From Rhabdothermincola sp037478855 (GTDB taxonomy: Bacteria; Actinomycetota; Acidimicrobiia; Acidimicrobiales; Acidimicrobilacustridaceae): DNA of 60,147 bases. Positions 8,919-17,047 of the stretch are shown here, one piece after another. The notes beneath the pieces are model-generated. The model was not told where the DNA came from. It saw nothing but the letters and a program-made list of their open reading frames with translations, and did no database searches. Every line of letters starts with the position of its first letter. The first letter of the stretch is position 1. The stretch spans positions 1 through 60,147 of the forward strand of contig JBBFLY010000007.1 in the NCBI GenBank assembly GCA_037478855.1, written 5' to 3'. The translations under genes were made by a program, and so were the position numbers.

Positions 8919-10007
8919 GTGAGAGACGTCCTCGACCAGCTGCTGCGCTGGCGCGAAGAAGGCACGCGGGTGGCCCTCGCGCGCGTGGTCGATCTGGACG
9001 GCTCGGGGCCTCGCCTCCCCGGGGCTGCCATGGCCGTGAACGATCGTGGTGAGGTGGCCGGCTCGGTGAGCGGCGGCTGTGTCGAGGCCGCGGTGGTCGA
9101 CGAGGCCCAGCGGGTCCTGATCGGGCAGCAACCCCGGCTGGTGTCGTTCGGCTACCGCGACGATGATGCGTTCGCGGTCGGGCTGACGTGCGGAGGCACG
9201 GTCCGGATCTTCATCGAGCTGCTCGACTGGTCGGTGCTGGAGCGGGTGGCGGTCGCCCGGGCCAGGGGAGAGGCACTCGCTGTGGTGACGGTCATCGACG
9301 GGCCTCAGCGAGGCGCGACGATGACGCTCACCGCTGCGGACGTGCAGGGCTCGCTCGGGGAGCCTGACCTGGACCGGGTGGTCGTGCGCGACGCGCGGGG
9401 CGAGCTCGCCGCCGGGCGGTCCGCGGTGCGCCACTACGGGGCGCACGGTGAGGCGCGTGCGTCAGCGGTCACCGTGTTCGTCGACTCCCACGCTCCTCCG
9501 CCGCGGATGCTGATCTTCGGTGCGGTCGACTTCACCGCCGCGCTGGTGAGGCAGGCCAAGCTGCTTGGCTACCACGTGACGGTGTGCGACGCGCGGGAGG
9601 TCTTCGCCACACCGGCGCGCTTCCCTGAGGCCGATGAGGTGGTGGTGGAGTGGCCCGATCAGCTCTTGGCCCGCCTCGGCGCCGACCTCGGGCCGCGTGA
9701 CGCGGTGTGTGTGCTCACCCACGATCACCGGTTCGACATCCCCGCGATCGTCGCCGCGCTCGGCACCCGGGTCGGCTACCTGGGAGCGATGGGCAGTCGT
9801 CGCACGCACGCCGAGCGGCTGGTGCGCCTGCGCGAGGCGGGCGTGAGCACGGAGCAGCTTGACCGGCTCATGGCCCCCATCGGGCTCGACCTCGGGGCCC
9901 GCACCCCCGAGGAGACCGCGGTCGCCATCTGCGCTGAGATCATCGCCTCACGCACGGGTGCCCCGGTGCCGTCGCTGCGCGACGGTGACGGCCCCATCCA
10001 CCGCTGA
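8919..10007 (+). CDS. XdhC/CoxI-family molybdenum-enzyme accessory protein
   Basis: Cytoplasmic maturation factor that in relatives binds molybdenum cofactor and helps its sulfuration and insertion into xanthine-dehydrogenase-type enzymes. The 362-aa protein has the N-terminal XdhC domain (GSGPRLPGAAMAV, GSVSGGCVEAAV, then GLTCGGTVRIFIE, with the conserved Cys residues) and a C-terminal Rossmann domain (LLIFGAVDFTAALVRQA-like region, TRVGYLGAMGSRRTH, GLDLGARTPEETAVAICAEI). GTG 8919 is preferred because GGAGGG at 8905-8910 is 8 nt upstream; GTG 8910 would overlap it. It converges on the FAD and Fe-S subunit genes, supporting a role with this enzyme. Confidence 0.92.
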   Translation: MRDVLDQLLRWREEGTRVALARVVDLDGSGPRLPGAAMAVNDRGEVAGSVSGGCVEAAVVDEAQRVLIGQQPRLVSFGYRDDDAFAVGLTCGGTVRIFIELLDWSVLERVAVARARGEALAVVTVIDGPQRGATMTLTAADVQGSLGEPDLDRVVVRDARGELAAGRSAVRHYGAHGEARASAVTVFVDSHAPPPRMLIFGAVDFTAALVRQAKLLGYHVTVCDAREVFATPARFPEADEVVVEWPDQLLARLGADLGPRDAVCVLTHDHRFDIPAIVAALGTRVGYLGAMGSRRTHAERLVRLREAGVSTEQLDRLMAPIGLDLGARTPEETAVAICAEIIASRTGAPVPSLRDGDGPIHR

Positions 10008-10133
10008 ACCCGTTCCGGCTCCTCGCGGCGTCCGTGCTCGCCGTGGCGCGCCAGCGCGATCGTTCCCGGTCCGGGTGTGCTGCTGAGGCCGCGCGGTGGA
10101 GGGGGAGGTGGGGTCGAGCGCCGTCGGCGTCCG

Positions 10134-10970
10134 TCAGCCCGCTGTCGGGTACGCCGCCTCTTCGAGGGCCCGGCGGACGAGCACCTGCGCCAGGTGTCGG
10201 CGGTAGGACGCAGAGCCGTTGCCGTCCGTGGGTGGCTCCGTGCCAGCCGATGCCAGCGCGGTGGCCTCGTCGATGCTCGCGCCCCCCGCCAGTGCGTCGA
10301 CCACCGCCGTCGCGAGCAGGGGCGTGGTGCCCATGTTCACGAGCGCGACGCCAGTGTGCTCGGGCGACCGAACCGCGGCCACGCCGACGATCGCCCAGTC
10401 TTGGGCTCGTCGGGTGAACTTCTGGAACGACCAGCCCGCCCCGGCGAGCTTCGGCACCCGGATCTCGGTGAGCACCTCGGTCGGCTCCAGCACCGACTCG
10501 AGGAACCCCCGGTAGAACGCCGACGCGGGGATGGTGCGCTCGCCGTCGGGTCCTCGGGCTACGAGCGTGCCGCCCATCGCCAGCACCACCGCGGGCAGGT
10601 CGGACGCGGGGTCCGCATGGGCCAGCGAGCCGCCGATGGTGCCCCGATGGCGGACCTGTGGGTCACCGACGTGGCTCGCGGCGTGGGCCAGCAGCGGGGC
10701 GTGCTCGGCGAGCACCGGTGAGACCTCGAGGTCGCGGTGTCGGGTGAGCGCCCCGATGGCCACGTGGTCACCGCCGTCCCGGATGTAGGAGAGCTCGCGC
10801 AGCCTGCCGACGTCGATGAGTACCGCGGGTGCCGCCAGTCGCATCTTCATGAGCGGGATCAGCGAGTGCCCACCGGCGAGGAGCTTGGCCTCATCACCGT
10901 GCTCCACGAGCAGCTCGATGGCAGCGTCGAGGGACTCGGCCCGCTCGTAGTGGAACGCCGGCGGGATCAT
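10134..10970 (-). CDS. FAD-binding subunit of molybdenum hydroxylase (CoxM-like)
   Basis: Medium subunit (278 aa) that carries FAD and passes electrons from the Fe-S subunit to an acceptor. Motifs: LLAGGHSLIPLMKMR near 30 and RGTIGGSLAHADPASDLP near 105 bind FAD, followed by the CO-dehydrogenase flavoprotein C-terminal domain. ATG 10970 is the family start; the frame is open upstream only through overlap with the Fe-S subunit gene. Start and upstream stop overlap 4 nt (ATGA). It is the last gene of a three-gene minus-strand operon starting at 11865. Confidence 0.92.
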   Translation of the reverse strand: MIPPAFHYERAESLDAAIELLVEHGDEAKLLAGGHSLIPLMKMRLAAPAVLIDVGRLRELSYIRDGGDHVAIGALTRHRDLEVSPVLAEHAPLLAHAASHVGDPQVRHRGTIGGSLAHADPASDLPAVVLAMGGTLVARGPDGERTIPASAFYRGFLESVLEPTEVLTEIRVPKLAGAGWSFQKFTRRAQDWAIVGVAAVRSPEHTGVALVNMGTTPLLATAVVDALAGGASIDEATALASAGTEPPTDGNGSASYRRHLAQVLVRRALEEAAYPTAG

Positions 10971-11434
10971 CGTCGGTCCTTCGCCGCCTGCAGCACGGCC
11001 CGCACGATGTTGTGGTAGCCGGTGCATCGGCAGAGGTTGCCCTCCAGGCCGCTGCGGACCTCCTGCTCGGTCGGCTCGGGGATCTCCCGCAGCAGCGACA
11101 CGGCGGCCATCACCATGCCGGGTGTGCAGAACCCGCACTGCAGACCGTGACAGTCCCGGAAGGCTTGCTGCACGGGATGCAGCTCCTCCCCGTCGGCGAG
11201 TCCCTCAATCGTGGTGACCGAGTGGCCGTCCGCTTGCACCGCGAGGACGGTGCAGGACTTCACCGACTCGCCGTCGAGCAGCACCGTGCACGCACCGCAG
11301 GAGGACGTGTCGCAGCCCACGTTCGTGCCGGTGAGCCCGAGCACATCGCGCAGGTAGTGGACCAGCAGCAGGCGGGGTTCCACCAGGTCGGAGCGCGGCT
11401 CGCCGTTGACCCGGATCTTGACCGGGAACGTCAC
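10967..11434 (-). CDS. [2Fe-2S] subunit of molybdenum hydroxylase (CoxS-like)
   Basis: Small subunit of 155 aa with two [2Fe-2S] clusters. The plant-ferredoxin-type cluster is at CDTSSCGACTVLLDG plus a later Cys (VKSC), and the second all-helical cluster is at LQCGFCTPGM and GNLCRCTGY. All eight Cys expected for the family are visible. GTG 11434 starts the family-typical FPVKIRVNGEPR and overlaps the stop of the DUF6941 gene by 4 nt; downstream it overlaps the FAD subunit by 4 nt. Confidence 0.93.
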   Translation of the reverse strand: MTFPVKIRVNGEPRSDLVEPRLLLVHYLRDVLGLTGTNVGCDTSSCGACTVLLDGESVKSCTVLAVQADGHSVTTIEGLADGEELHPVQQAFRDCHGLQCGFCTPGMVMAAVSLLREIPEPTEQEVRSGLEGNLCRCTGYHNIVRAVLQAAKDRR

Positions 11435-11865
11435 GCCTTCACCCCGAAGCTCGCCTGCCACGTGGGCTCGCTCGTACCGTTGATCGCCAGCCGCCACGTG
11501 TAGCGGTGACCGGGTTGCACCGGAAGCGCGTGGAACGTGATGCCGAGCGGCACCGGCAGTGGAGTGCCGCTGGGCCAACCGGGTGGGCGCCCGGCTTCGA
11601 ACTGCCCTCCGATGAGGAACGGCACGTCGTTGTGCATGACGGGCATCCCGTCCTCGTCGAGCAGCTCGAGCTGCCAGTCATGGGTGATGTTCGCTCGGTC
11701 CCACGGCACCTTGATCAGCAGCGCCACGGCCAGTGGCTGCGGTTGCGGGCCGATCACCTGGAGGCCCCCGCCGAGGATGTAGAGCTTCCCGTCGGCCACC
11801 TGCGCCGCGTCGGCGAGCATCAGGGTGACATCCACCAGAGGGCGTTCGAAGGGGAAGTCGCTCAC
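11431..11865 (-). CDS. DUF6941-like protein
   Basis: 144-aa soluble protein beginning DFPFERPLVDVTLMLADAA and containing KLYILGGGLQ, the pattern I associate with DUF6941. No catalytic motif is seen; it looks like a beta-rich domain with LELLDEDGMPV and VQPGHRYTWRLAINGT. It is the first gene of the operon with the Fe-S and FAD subunits, all joined by 4-nt overlaps, so it may assist or regulate the enzyme. The start is GTG 11865, 7 nt after a TAGCTT box. Function unknown. Confidence 0.7.
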   Translation of the reverse strand: MSDFPFERPLVDVTLMLADAAQVADGKLYILGGGLQVIGPQPQPLAVALLIKVPWDRANITHDWQLELLDEDGMPVMHNDVPFLIGGQFEAGRPPGWPSGTPLPVPLGITFHALPVQPGHRYTWRLAINGTSEPTWQASFGVKA

Positions 11866-11872
11866 CGGGCCA

Positions 11873-11886
11873 AAGCTACCTACCCT
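11873..11886. promoter_or_regulatory. Back-to-back -10 boxes of divergent leaderless-type promoters
   Basis: On the minus strand TAGCTT (11873-11878) lies 7 nt from GTG 11865. On the plus strand TACCCT (11881-11886) lies 8 nt from ATG 11895. The whole divergent intergenic region is only 29 nt, so the two promoters must overlap and probably compete. Confidence 0.5.
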
Positions 11887-11894
11887 CGGCGGTG

Positions 11895-12473
11895 ATGGTC
11901 GCAACCGGACCAGGTCCTGTGGTGGCGGTGCTGTTGGCTGCTGGGGGCGGCAGCCGATTCGACGGCGCCTCCCACAAGCTGCTCGCACCGATCGGCGGGC
12001 GGCCGCTGGTCGCCCGAGCGGTTGACGCCGCCCTGGTCTCGACGATCGGCGAGGTGGTGGTCGTCGAGGGCGCGGTCGATCTGTCACCGGTGCTCCCGGA
12101 GGGTGTGGTGCGGGTGCGCAACCAGCACTGGCATGACGGCATCGCCACATCGCTCGCCGCAGGCCTCTCCTACGCCCGTCGCAGGGGAGCGGGCGCGGTG
12201 GTGGTGGGTCTCGGTGACCAGCCCGCTGTCCCGCCGGGGGCCTGGCGAGCGGTCGCCTCGTGCACGGCCACCCCGGTCGCGGTGGCGACCTACGCCGGGC
12301 GTCGGGGGCATCCGGTCCGGCTCGCTGCCGCCATCTGGGACCTGCTCCCGACCCGAGGCGACGAGGGCGCCCGCGGGCTGTTGCGAGCGAGGCCCGACCT
12401 GGTCACGGAGGTAGCGTGCGCCGGCGATCCGGTCGACGTGGACACAAGGGAGGACCTGCGCCGATGGAGCTGA
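11895..12473 (+). CDS. MobA/MocA-like nucleotidyltransferase (molybdenum cofactor)
   Basis: 192-aa GT-A-fold enzyme expected to attach CMP (MocA) or GMP (MobA) to molybdopterin. The family motif LAAGGGSRFDGASHKLL binds the nucleotide and pyrophosphate, and GLGDQPAVP provides the metal-binding Asp. Genomic context with form II Mo-hydroxylase genes favours the cytidylyltransferase role, since these enzymes usually use the CMP form; this is inference. ATG 11895 is preferred over GTG 11892 because it is 8 nt from the TACCCT box. Its end overlaps the CoxG-like gene by 10 nt. Confidence 0.85.
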   Translation: MVATGPGPVVAVLLAAGGGSRFDGASHKLLAPIGGRPLVARAVDAALVSTIGEVVVVEGAVDLSPVLPEGVVRVRNQHWHDGIATSLAAGLSYARRRGAGAVVVGLGDQPAVPPGAWRAVASCTATPVAVATYAGRRGHPVRLAAAIWDLLPTRGDEGARGLLRARPDLVTEVACAGDPVDVDTREDLRRWS

Positions 12474-13198
12474 CGAACGAGTTCGAGGTGGGCGTACCCG
12501 TCGAACAGGCCTGGTCGGTGCTCACCGATCTGGAGCGCATCGCGCCGTGCCTGCCCGGTGCGACCCTGGAGGCGATCGACGGCGACGAGTACCGCGGGGT
12601 GGTGAAGGTGAAGGTCGGTCCCATCACCGCGCAGTACAAGGGCAGCGCCACCTTCGCCGAGCGCGACGACGTCTCCCACCGTGCGATCGTGCGCGCCTCG
12701 GGACGTGACACGCGAGGGCAGGGCAACGCCAGCGCCACGATCACCGCCCAGCTGCACCCGGCAGGTGATCGCACCCGGGTCACCATCGCCACCGACCTCA
12801 CCATCACCGGGAAGGTGGCCCAGTTCGGCAGGGGCGCGCTGGCCGAGGTGAGCGAGAAGCTCCTCGCCCAGTTCGTCGAGAACCTCGAGTCGACGGTGCT
12901 CACCGAGCTCGCAGAGGCTCCCGCGGTCCCCTCGGCTGATGACCCGGCAGGTTCCCCCGTCGGGTCCGGGGGCAGCGCAGCCGCACCGGCCTCCGCACCG
13001 GCGTCCGAGCCGTCGGGCTCGAGGCCGCTGACCCCAGCCCAGCCGATCTCCCAGGGCGGCTCCGAGCCGATCGATCTCCTCGCCACCGCGGGGGTTCCGG
13101 TGGTCAAGCGGGTGCTGCCGCTCCTCGGTGTTGCGGCTGCCGCGCTGGTGGCAGTGGGTGTGGTGCGTCGGCGGCGTCGGCGGGCGGGTGGAGCATGA
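12464..13198 (+). CDS. CoxG-family SRPBCC protein with C-terminal membrane anchor
   Basis: 244-aa protein. Residues 1-150 are a CoxG/SRPBCC domain (NEFEVGVPVEQAWSVLTDL, CLPGATLE, GVVKVKVGPITAQYKG, GRGALAEVSEKLLAQF). A Ser/Pro/Ala-rich linker follows and then a single membrane helix with a polyarginine end (VAAAALVAVGVVRRRRRR). CoxG in carboxydotrophs recruits CO dehydrogenase to the membrane and can bind menaquinone; this one could dock the Mo-hydroxylase of the island at the membrane. The stop overlaps the DUF501-Ppx start (ATGA), linking the island to the housekeeping gene after it. Confidence 0.88.
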   Translation: MELTNEFEVGVPVEQAWSVLTDLERIAPCLPGATLEAIDGDEYRGVVKVKVGPITAQYKGSATFAERDDVSHRAIVRASGRDTRGQGNASATITAQLHPAGDRTRVTIATDLTITGKVAQFGRGALAEVSEKLLAQFVENLESTVLTELAEAPAVPSADDPAGSPVGSGGSAAAPASAPASEPSGSRPLTPAQPISQGGSEPIDLLATAGVPVVKRVLPLLGVAAAALVAVGVVRRRRRRAGGA

Positions 13199-14604
13199 CG
13201 CCCGGGCCGTCACCCGAGGACCGGGAGGCGGTCGCCGAGCTGCTCGGGCGGCCACCGCAGGGTGGCTTTGAGGTGGTGGTCCGCAACCCGGACGGTTCCC
13301 CGGTGGTCATCCGCAACGCGCCGTTCCTCGATGACGGCACCCCGATGCCGACCCGCTTCTGGCTCGTCGATCCGCAGCTGCGTCGGCGGGTGGGTGAGCT
13401 GGAGTCGGCCGGTGGGGTTCGGCGGGCCGAGGCCGAGGTCGACCAGGCGGAGCTGGCTGCCGCCCACCAGCGCTACGCGGCGGAGCGCGACGCCGCTGTT
13501 CCGACCGATCACGCGGGACCGCGCCCGTCGGGCGGCGTGGGTGGGACCCGACGGGGGGTCAAGTGCCTGCATGCGCACCTCGCGTGGTACCTCGCCGGTG
13601 GCGACGACCCCGTCGGTCGGTGGGTGCAACGACAGCTCGAGGCGGCGGCCCCTGGACGGGCGCCGGTGACGGGCCGCTGGCAGGATGGCCAGGTGCGCGC
13701 ACCCGTGGCCGCCATCGACTGTGGGACCAACTCGGTCCGCCTCCTCATCCGGGGCCCTGACGGCCGTCCCCTCGAGCGGCTCATGCGGATCACGCGGCTC
13801 GGGCAGGGCGTCGACGCCAGCGGGCGGCTCGACGAGCAGGCGGTCGAGCGCACGCTCGCCGTGCTGCGCGAGTACCGCGAGGTGATGGACCGCTTCGGGG
13901 TGGAGCGGGTGCGGGTGGCTGCCACCTCCGCGGCTCGTGATGCCGGGAACCGTGACGAGTTCTTCGACGCTGCGGCGGCGGTGGTCGGAGTCCGTCCCGA
14001 GCTGCTCTCCGGCCTGGAGGAGGCACAGCTGTCCTTCCTCGGTGCCACCGCGGAGCTGGATCCGGCCTCGGGGCCGTTCCTCGTGGTCGACATCGGTGGC
14101 GGCTCGACCGAGTTCGCCTACGGCACCACCACCTGCGAGGCGAGTCTGTCGACCGACATGGGGTGCGTCCGCATGACCGAGAAGTACCTGCACCACGATC
14201 CGCCGCTCCCCGAGGAGCTGCTGGCGGCGATCTCGGTGGCGGACATCCACCTCGACGACGTCATCCGTGCGATCCCCGAAGCTCCGGAGGCGAAGACGTT
14301 CGTGGGACTGGCCGGCACCGTCACCACCGCGGCGGCGGTGGAGCTCGGCCTCGCGACCTACGACCGCGACCGGATCCACCACTTCGTTCTGACCAAGGCT
14401 GCAGCCGAGGACGTGTTCCGCACCCTCGCCACCGAGCCGCTCGCGGATCGGGTGCACAACCCGGGGCTGGAGCCTGAGCGGGCCGACGTCATCGTGGGCG
14501 GCATGTGCGTGCTCGTAGCGATCATGCGCAGGCTGGGGTTCAGCGCCTGTCTGGTCTCGGAGTCCGACATCCTGGACGGCTTGGCGATGAGCATCGCTGA
14601 CTAG
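13195..14604 (+). CDS. Fused DUF501 and Ppx/GppA phosphatase protein
   Basis: One uninterrupted 469-codon frame joins two proteins normally encoded by adjacent actinobacterial genes. Residues 1-160 are DUF501 (ELLGRPPQGGFEVVVRN, ending KCLHAHLAWYLAGGDDPVGRWV). From about 167 comes a Ppx/GppA phosphatase with AAIDCGTNSVRLLI, ATSAARDAGN, VVDIGGGSTEF and GLAGTVTTAAA, which are the ASKHA-type phosphate-binding motifs, so exopolyphosphatase or pppGpp phosphatase activity is likely. An in-frame GTG at 13693 could start the second domain alone, but no stop separates the halves. The start overlaps the CoxG stop by 4 nt. A frameshift-type sequence error removing a stop cannot be excluded. Confidence 0.88.
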   Translation: MTPGPSPEDREAVAELLGRPPQGGFEVVVRNPDGSPVVIRNAPFLDDGTPMPTRFWLVDPQLRRRVGELESAGGVRRAEAEVDQAELAAAHQRYAAERDAAVPTDHAGPRPSGGVGGTRRGVKCLHAHLAWYLAGGDDPVGRWVQRQLEAAAPGRAPVTGRWQDGQVRAPVAAIDCGTNSVRLLIRGPDGRPLERLMRITRLGQGVDASGRLDEQAVERTLAVLREYREVMDRFGVERVRVAATSAARDAGNRDEFFDAAAAVVGVRPELLSGLEEAQLSFLGATAELDPASGPFLVVDIGGGSTEFAYGTTTCEASLSTDMGCVRMTEKYLHHDPPLPEELLAAISVADIHLDDVIRAIPEAPEAKTFVGLAGTVTTAAAVELGLATYDRDRIHHFVLTKAAAEDVFRTLATEPLADRVHNPGLEPERADVIVGGMCVLVAIMRRLGFSACLVSESDILDGLAMSIAD

Positions 14605-14607
14605 GCT
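14602..14607 (+). promoter_or_regulatory. -10-like TAGGCT, 8 nt before an ATG start
   Basis: TAGGCT overlaps the stop of the preceding gene and ends 8 nt before ATG 14616; no ribosome-binding site fits in between. A TTGGCG 15 nt further upstream could be a -35. Confidence 0.5.
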
Positions 14608-14615
14608 CGCCCGCG

Positions 14616-15713
14616 ATGGCGCGCTCCGACCGCATCCTCATGGGCCCTGGTCCCTGCAACCCGTATCCGGAGGTCGCGGAAGCCCTCGCCCGTCCGTTGC
14701 TCGGTCACCTCGACCCGGAGTTCCTGACCCTGCTCGACGAGACCGGCGAGCGACTCCGGACGGTCATGCGCACCGACAACCCGCTGACCTTCCCAGTGAG
14801 CGGCACCGGCTCGGCCGGGATGGAAGCCGCGTTCGTGAACGTGGTGGCCCCCGGTGACGTGGTCGTCGTCGGGGTCAACGGGCTGTTCGGAGAGCGGATG
14901 TGCGACGTCGCCGCTCGCTGTGGTGCGCAGGTCGTGCGGGTCGAGGCCCCCTGGGGTCGGCCGCTCGACCCGCAGGCGCTGATCGAGGCCCATCCGTCGC
15001 CGAAGGTGATCGCTCTCGTGCACGCCGAGACCTCGACCGGGGTGCGCAACGACGTCGCCTGCGTGGGCGCAGCCAAGGGCGACGCCCTTGTGCTCGTGGA
15101 CTGCGTGACCTCCCTGGGTGGCATCCCCGTCGAGATCGACGCCTGGCAGGTCGACCTCGCGTACAGCGGCACCCAGAAGTGCTTGGGCGTCCCTCCCGGG
15201 TTGGCGCCGTTCACCGCCAACGAGCGGGCCGTGGAGCGGCTCCGCGAGCGGCCGCAGTCGTGGTACCTCGACCTCAACATGCTCGCGAGGTACGTCTCCG
15301 GTGAGGGTGCCCGGGCCTATCACCACACGGCACCGATCCCGATGGTGTACGCGCTGCACGCGGGGCTCGGGGCGTTGCTCGACGAGGGGCTGGAGGCCGC
15401 GTGGGAGCGGCACCGAAGCTGTGGCGAGGCGCTGCAGGACGGCCTGGAGGCGCTCGGGTTCGAGCTGTTCGCCGAGAAGGGGCATCGGCTGCCGCAGCTG
15501 ACTGCGGTGTGGGTTCCACGTGATCGGCTGCCACCCGGTGTCGACGAGCCGGCAGCACGGCGGCTGCTGCTCGATCGCTACGGCATCGAGGTGGGTGGTG
15601 GGCTCGGGCCGTACGCCGGGAAGGTGTGGAGGATCGGTTGCATGGGGCACACCGCCCGGATGCGCAACGTCACCCTGCTCCTCGCCGCGCTCGAGGAGCT
15701 GCTCCACTCATGA
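14616..15713 (+). CDS. Class V aminotransferase (serine/alanine-glyoxylate type)
   Basis: PLP enzyme of 365 aa. It opens with MGPGPCNPYPEV, the usual entry of the alanine-glyoxylate/serine-pyruvate aminotransferase group, then TGSAGMEAA (cofactor phosphate), HAETSTGVRND, LVDCVTSLGG (PLP-binding Asp) and SGTQKCLGVPPG, with Lys188 as Schiff-base residue. The C terminus WRIGCMGHTARMRN matches this subfamily. Probable job is glyoxylate or serine metabolism; the exact substrate pair is not determined. Its stop overlaps the next gene by 4 nt. Confidence 0.9.
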   Translation: MARSDRILMGPGPCNPYPEVAEALARPLLGHLDPEFLTLLDETGERLRTVMRTDNPLTFPVSGTGSAGMEAAFVNVVAPGDVVVVGVNGLFGERMCDVAARCGAQVVRVEAPWGRPLDPQALIEAHPSPKVIALVHAETSTGVRNDVACVGAAKGDALVLVDCVTSLGGIPVEIDAWQVDLAYSGTQKCLGVPPGLAPFTANERAVERLRERPQSWYLDLNMLARYVSGEGARAYHHTAPIPMVYALHAGLGALLDEGLEAAWERHRSCGEALQDGLEALGFELFAEKGHRLPQLTAVWVPRDRLPPGVDEPAARRLLLDRYGIEVGGGLGPYAGKVWRIGCMGHTARMRNVTLLLAALEELLHS

Positions 15714-16300
15714 CGACGCTGTTCGGGCGTAGGGTGCTGCTCAGACCGCTGACCGTCGCGGACTTCCCCGCGTGGCAGGAGGTGCGGCGGCGCAACGTCG
15801 AGTGGCTGACCAAGTGGGAGCCGGCGAGGCTGCCGGGCCAGCCCGACGTCGTCGAGGACCGGGACGCGTTCGCGGTCCGCTGCAGCGCCCGTCAGCGCGA
15901 GCGGCAGCTCGGCACCGGATACGGGTTCGGGATCTTCGTCGAGGGCGAGTTCGCGGGTGAGATCAACCTGTCGTCTGTGCAGCGAGGCCCGTTCCAGAGC
16001 GGCTACATCGGCTACTGGATCGACGAGAAGCATGCCGGACGGGGCTTCGTGCCGGAAGCGCTGGTGGTGCTGCTTCGGTTCGTCTTCGAGGAGCTGCACT
16101 TGCACCGGGTCCAGATCGCGATCATCCCTCGCAACACTGCCAGCCGTCGCGTGGTGGAGAAGCTGGGGATCCGGAACGAGGGCACCGCGTTGCGCTACCT
16201 CGAGATCAACGGCGTCTGGGAGGACCATGTCCGCTACGCCATCACCGCGGAGGAGTGGGCCGAACGGCGCGACGAGCTGCTCAGCGCCTGGGTCGACTGA
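15710..16300 (+). CDS. GNAT N-acetyltransferase (RimJ/RimL type)
   Basis: 196-aa acetyltransferase similar to ribosomal-protein-alanine acetyltransferases. It has LRPLTVADFPAWQEVRRRN, EINLSSVQRGPFQSGYIGYWID, the acetyl-CoA-binding stretch KHAGRGFVPEAL, and RVQIAIIPRNTASRRVVEKLGI. ATG 15710 overlaps the aminotransferase stop (ATGA). The 3' end overlaps the convergent enoyl-CoA hydratase gene by 20 nt. The target protein or metabolite is unknown. Confidence 0.92.
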   Translation: MTTLFGRRVLLRPLTVADFPAWQEVRRRNVEWLTKWEPARLPGQPDVVEDRDAFAVRCSARQRERQLGTGYGFGIFVEGEFAGEINLSSVQRGPFQSGYIGYWIDEKHAGRGFVPEALVVLLRFVFEELHLHRVQIAIIPRNTASRRVVEKLGIRNEGTALRYLEINGVWEDHVRYAITAEEWAERRDELLSAWVD

Positions 16301-17044
16301 TCCGCTGCTGGAGCTCGGCCAGCCGCTTCGCGAACTCGGGCTGCTCCATCGACCACAGCTGTGCGCGCAGCTCACGCTCGACCGCTGCGCGGTGATCGGC
16401 GATCCCCGCCACCTCGTGCAGCGTCTCCTTGGTGCGGCGCGCCAGCTCGCGGGGCACCGCCGCTGCCCGCTGAGCGAGCGTGCGGGCCTCGTCGAGGAGC
16501 GCGTCGTCGGCAACACAGCGCCATGCCAGCCCGCAGGCTGCCGCGCGCTCGCCGTCGAGCACCTCGCCGAAGAGCACCATCGCCGCCGCGGACTGCTCAC
16601 CCACCGCACGTCGCAGCATCCAGGTGTGGCCGCCTCCCGGGTGGATCCNNNNNNNNNNTGCAGGAAGCGGGTGTCGAACCGGGCGGACTGTCCGGCCAGG
16701 CGCAGATCGCAGGCCAGCGCGAGGTTCATGCCCGCGCCTACGGCGGGACCGTTCACCGCGGCGATGGTCGGCAACGTTAGCTGCGCCACGCGCAGGAACC
16801 CCTTGTAGATGCGGCGAAGCCCGTCCTCGCGGGAGGCACCGAGCTCCGAGAGGTCCGCGCCAGCGCAGAACGCGGGAGGTGCGCCGGTGATCACGACCGC
16901 TCCGGCCTCGTCGGTCGCCTCCAGCGCGTCGAGGGTCGCCACCAGCTCGTCGACCAGCGTCTGGGAGAGGGCGTTGCGGCGCTCGGGGTCGTCAAGGGTG
17001 ATCACGGCGACCCCGTCGTCGACGCGCAGATGGACGGTGGGCAT
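16281..17044 (-). CDS. Enoyl-CoA hydratase/isomerase family protein, interrupted by an assembly gap
   Basis: Crotonase-fold protein of about 250 aa. The N-terminal part up to the gap has VAVITLDDPERRNALS, FCAGADLSEL (oxyanion hole), ITGAPPAFCAG and NGPAVGAGMNLALACDLR. After the ten Ns the sequence resumes in another frame as IHPGGGHTWMLRR, the expected continuation. The frame is restored if the true gap is 2, 5, 8 and so on nt; 5 nt would give the family-like order RFLQ-x-GIHPGGG. So this is an artefact of gap sizing, not a pseudogene. It is the last gene of the operon with the epimerase, which ends 3 nt upstream. Confidence 0.85.
16649..16658. other. Assembly gap of ten Ns
   Basis: Ten undetermined bases inside the enoyl-CoA hydratase gene. 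The reading frame on the two sides requires a real length of 3n+2, so the ten Ns are a placeholder. Confidence 0.95.
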
Positions 17045-17047
17045 CGT

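Noticed and set aside
10008..10133. A small gene or RNA between the convergent xdhC-like and CoxM-like genes
   Set aside because: The 126-nt gap has no convincing frame, hairpin or promoter box.
16281..17044. Frameshifted pseudogene
   Set aside because: The frame change coincides exactly with the ten-N gap of unknown true length; both halves are otherwise intact.
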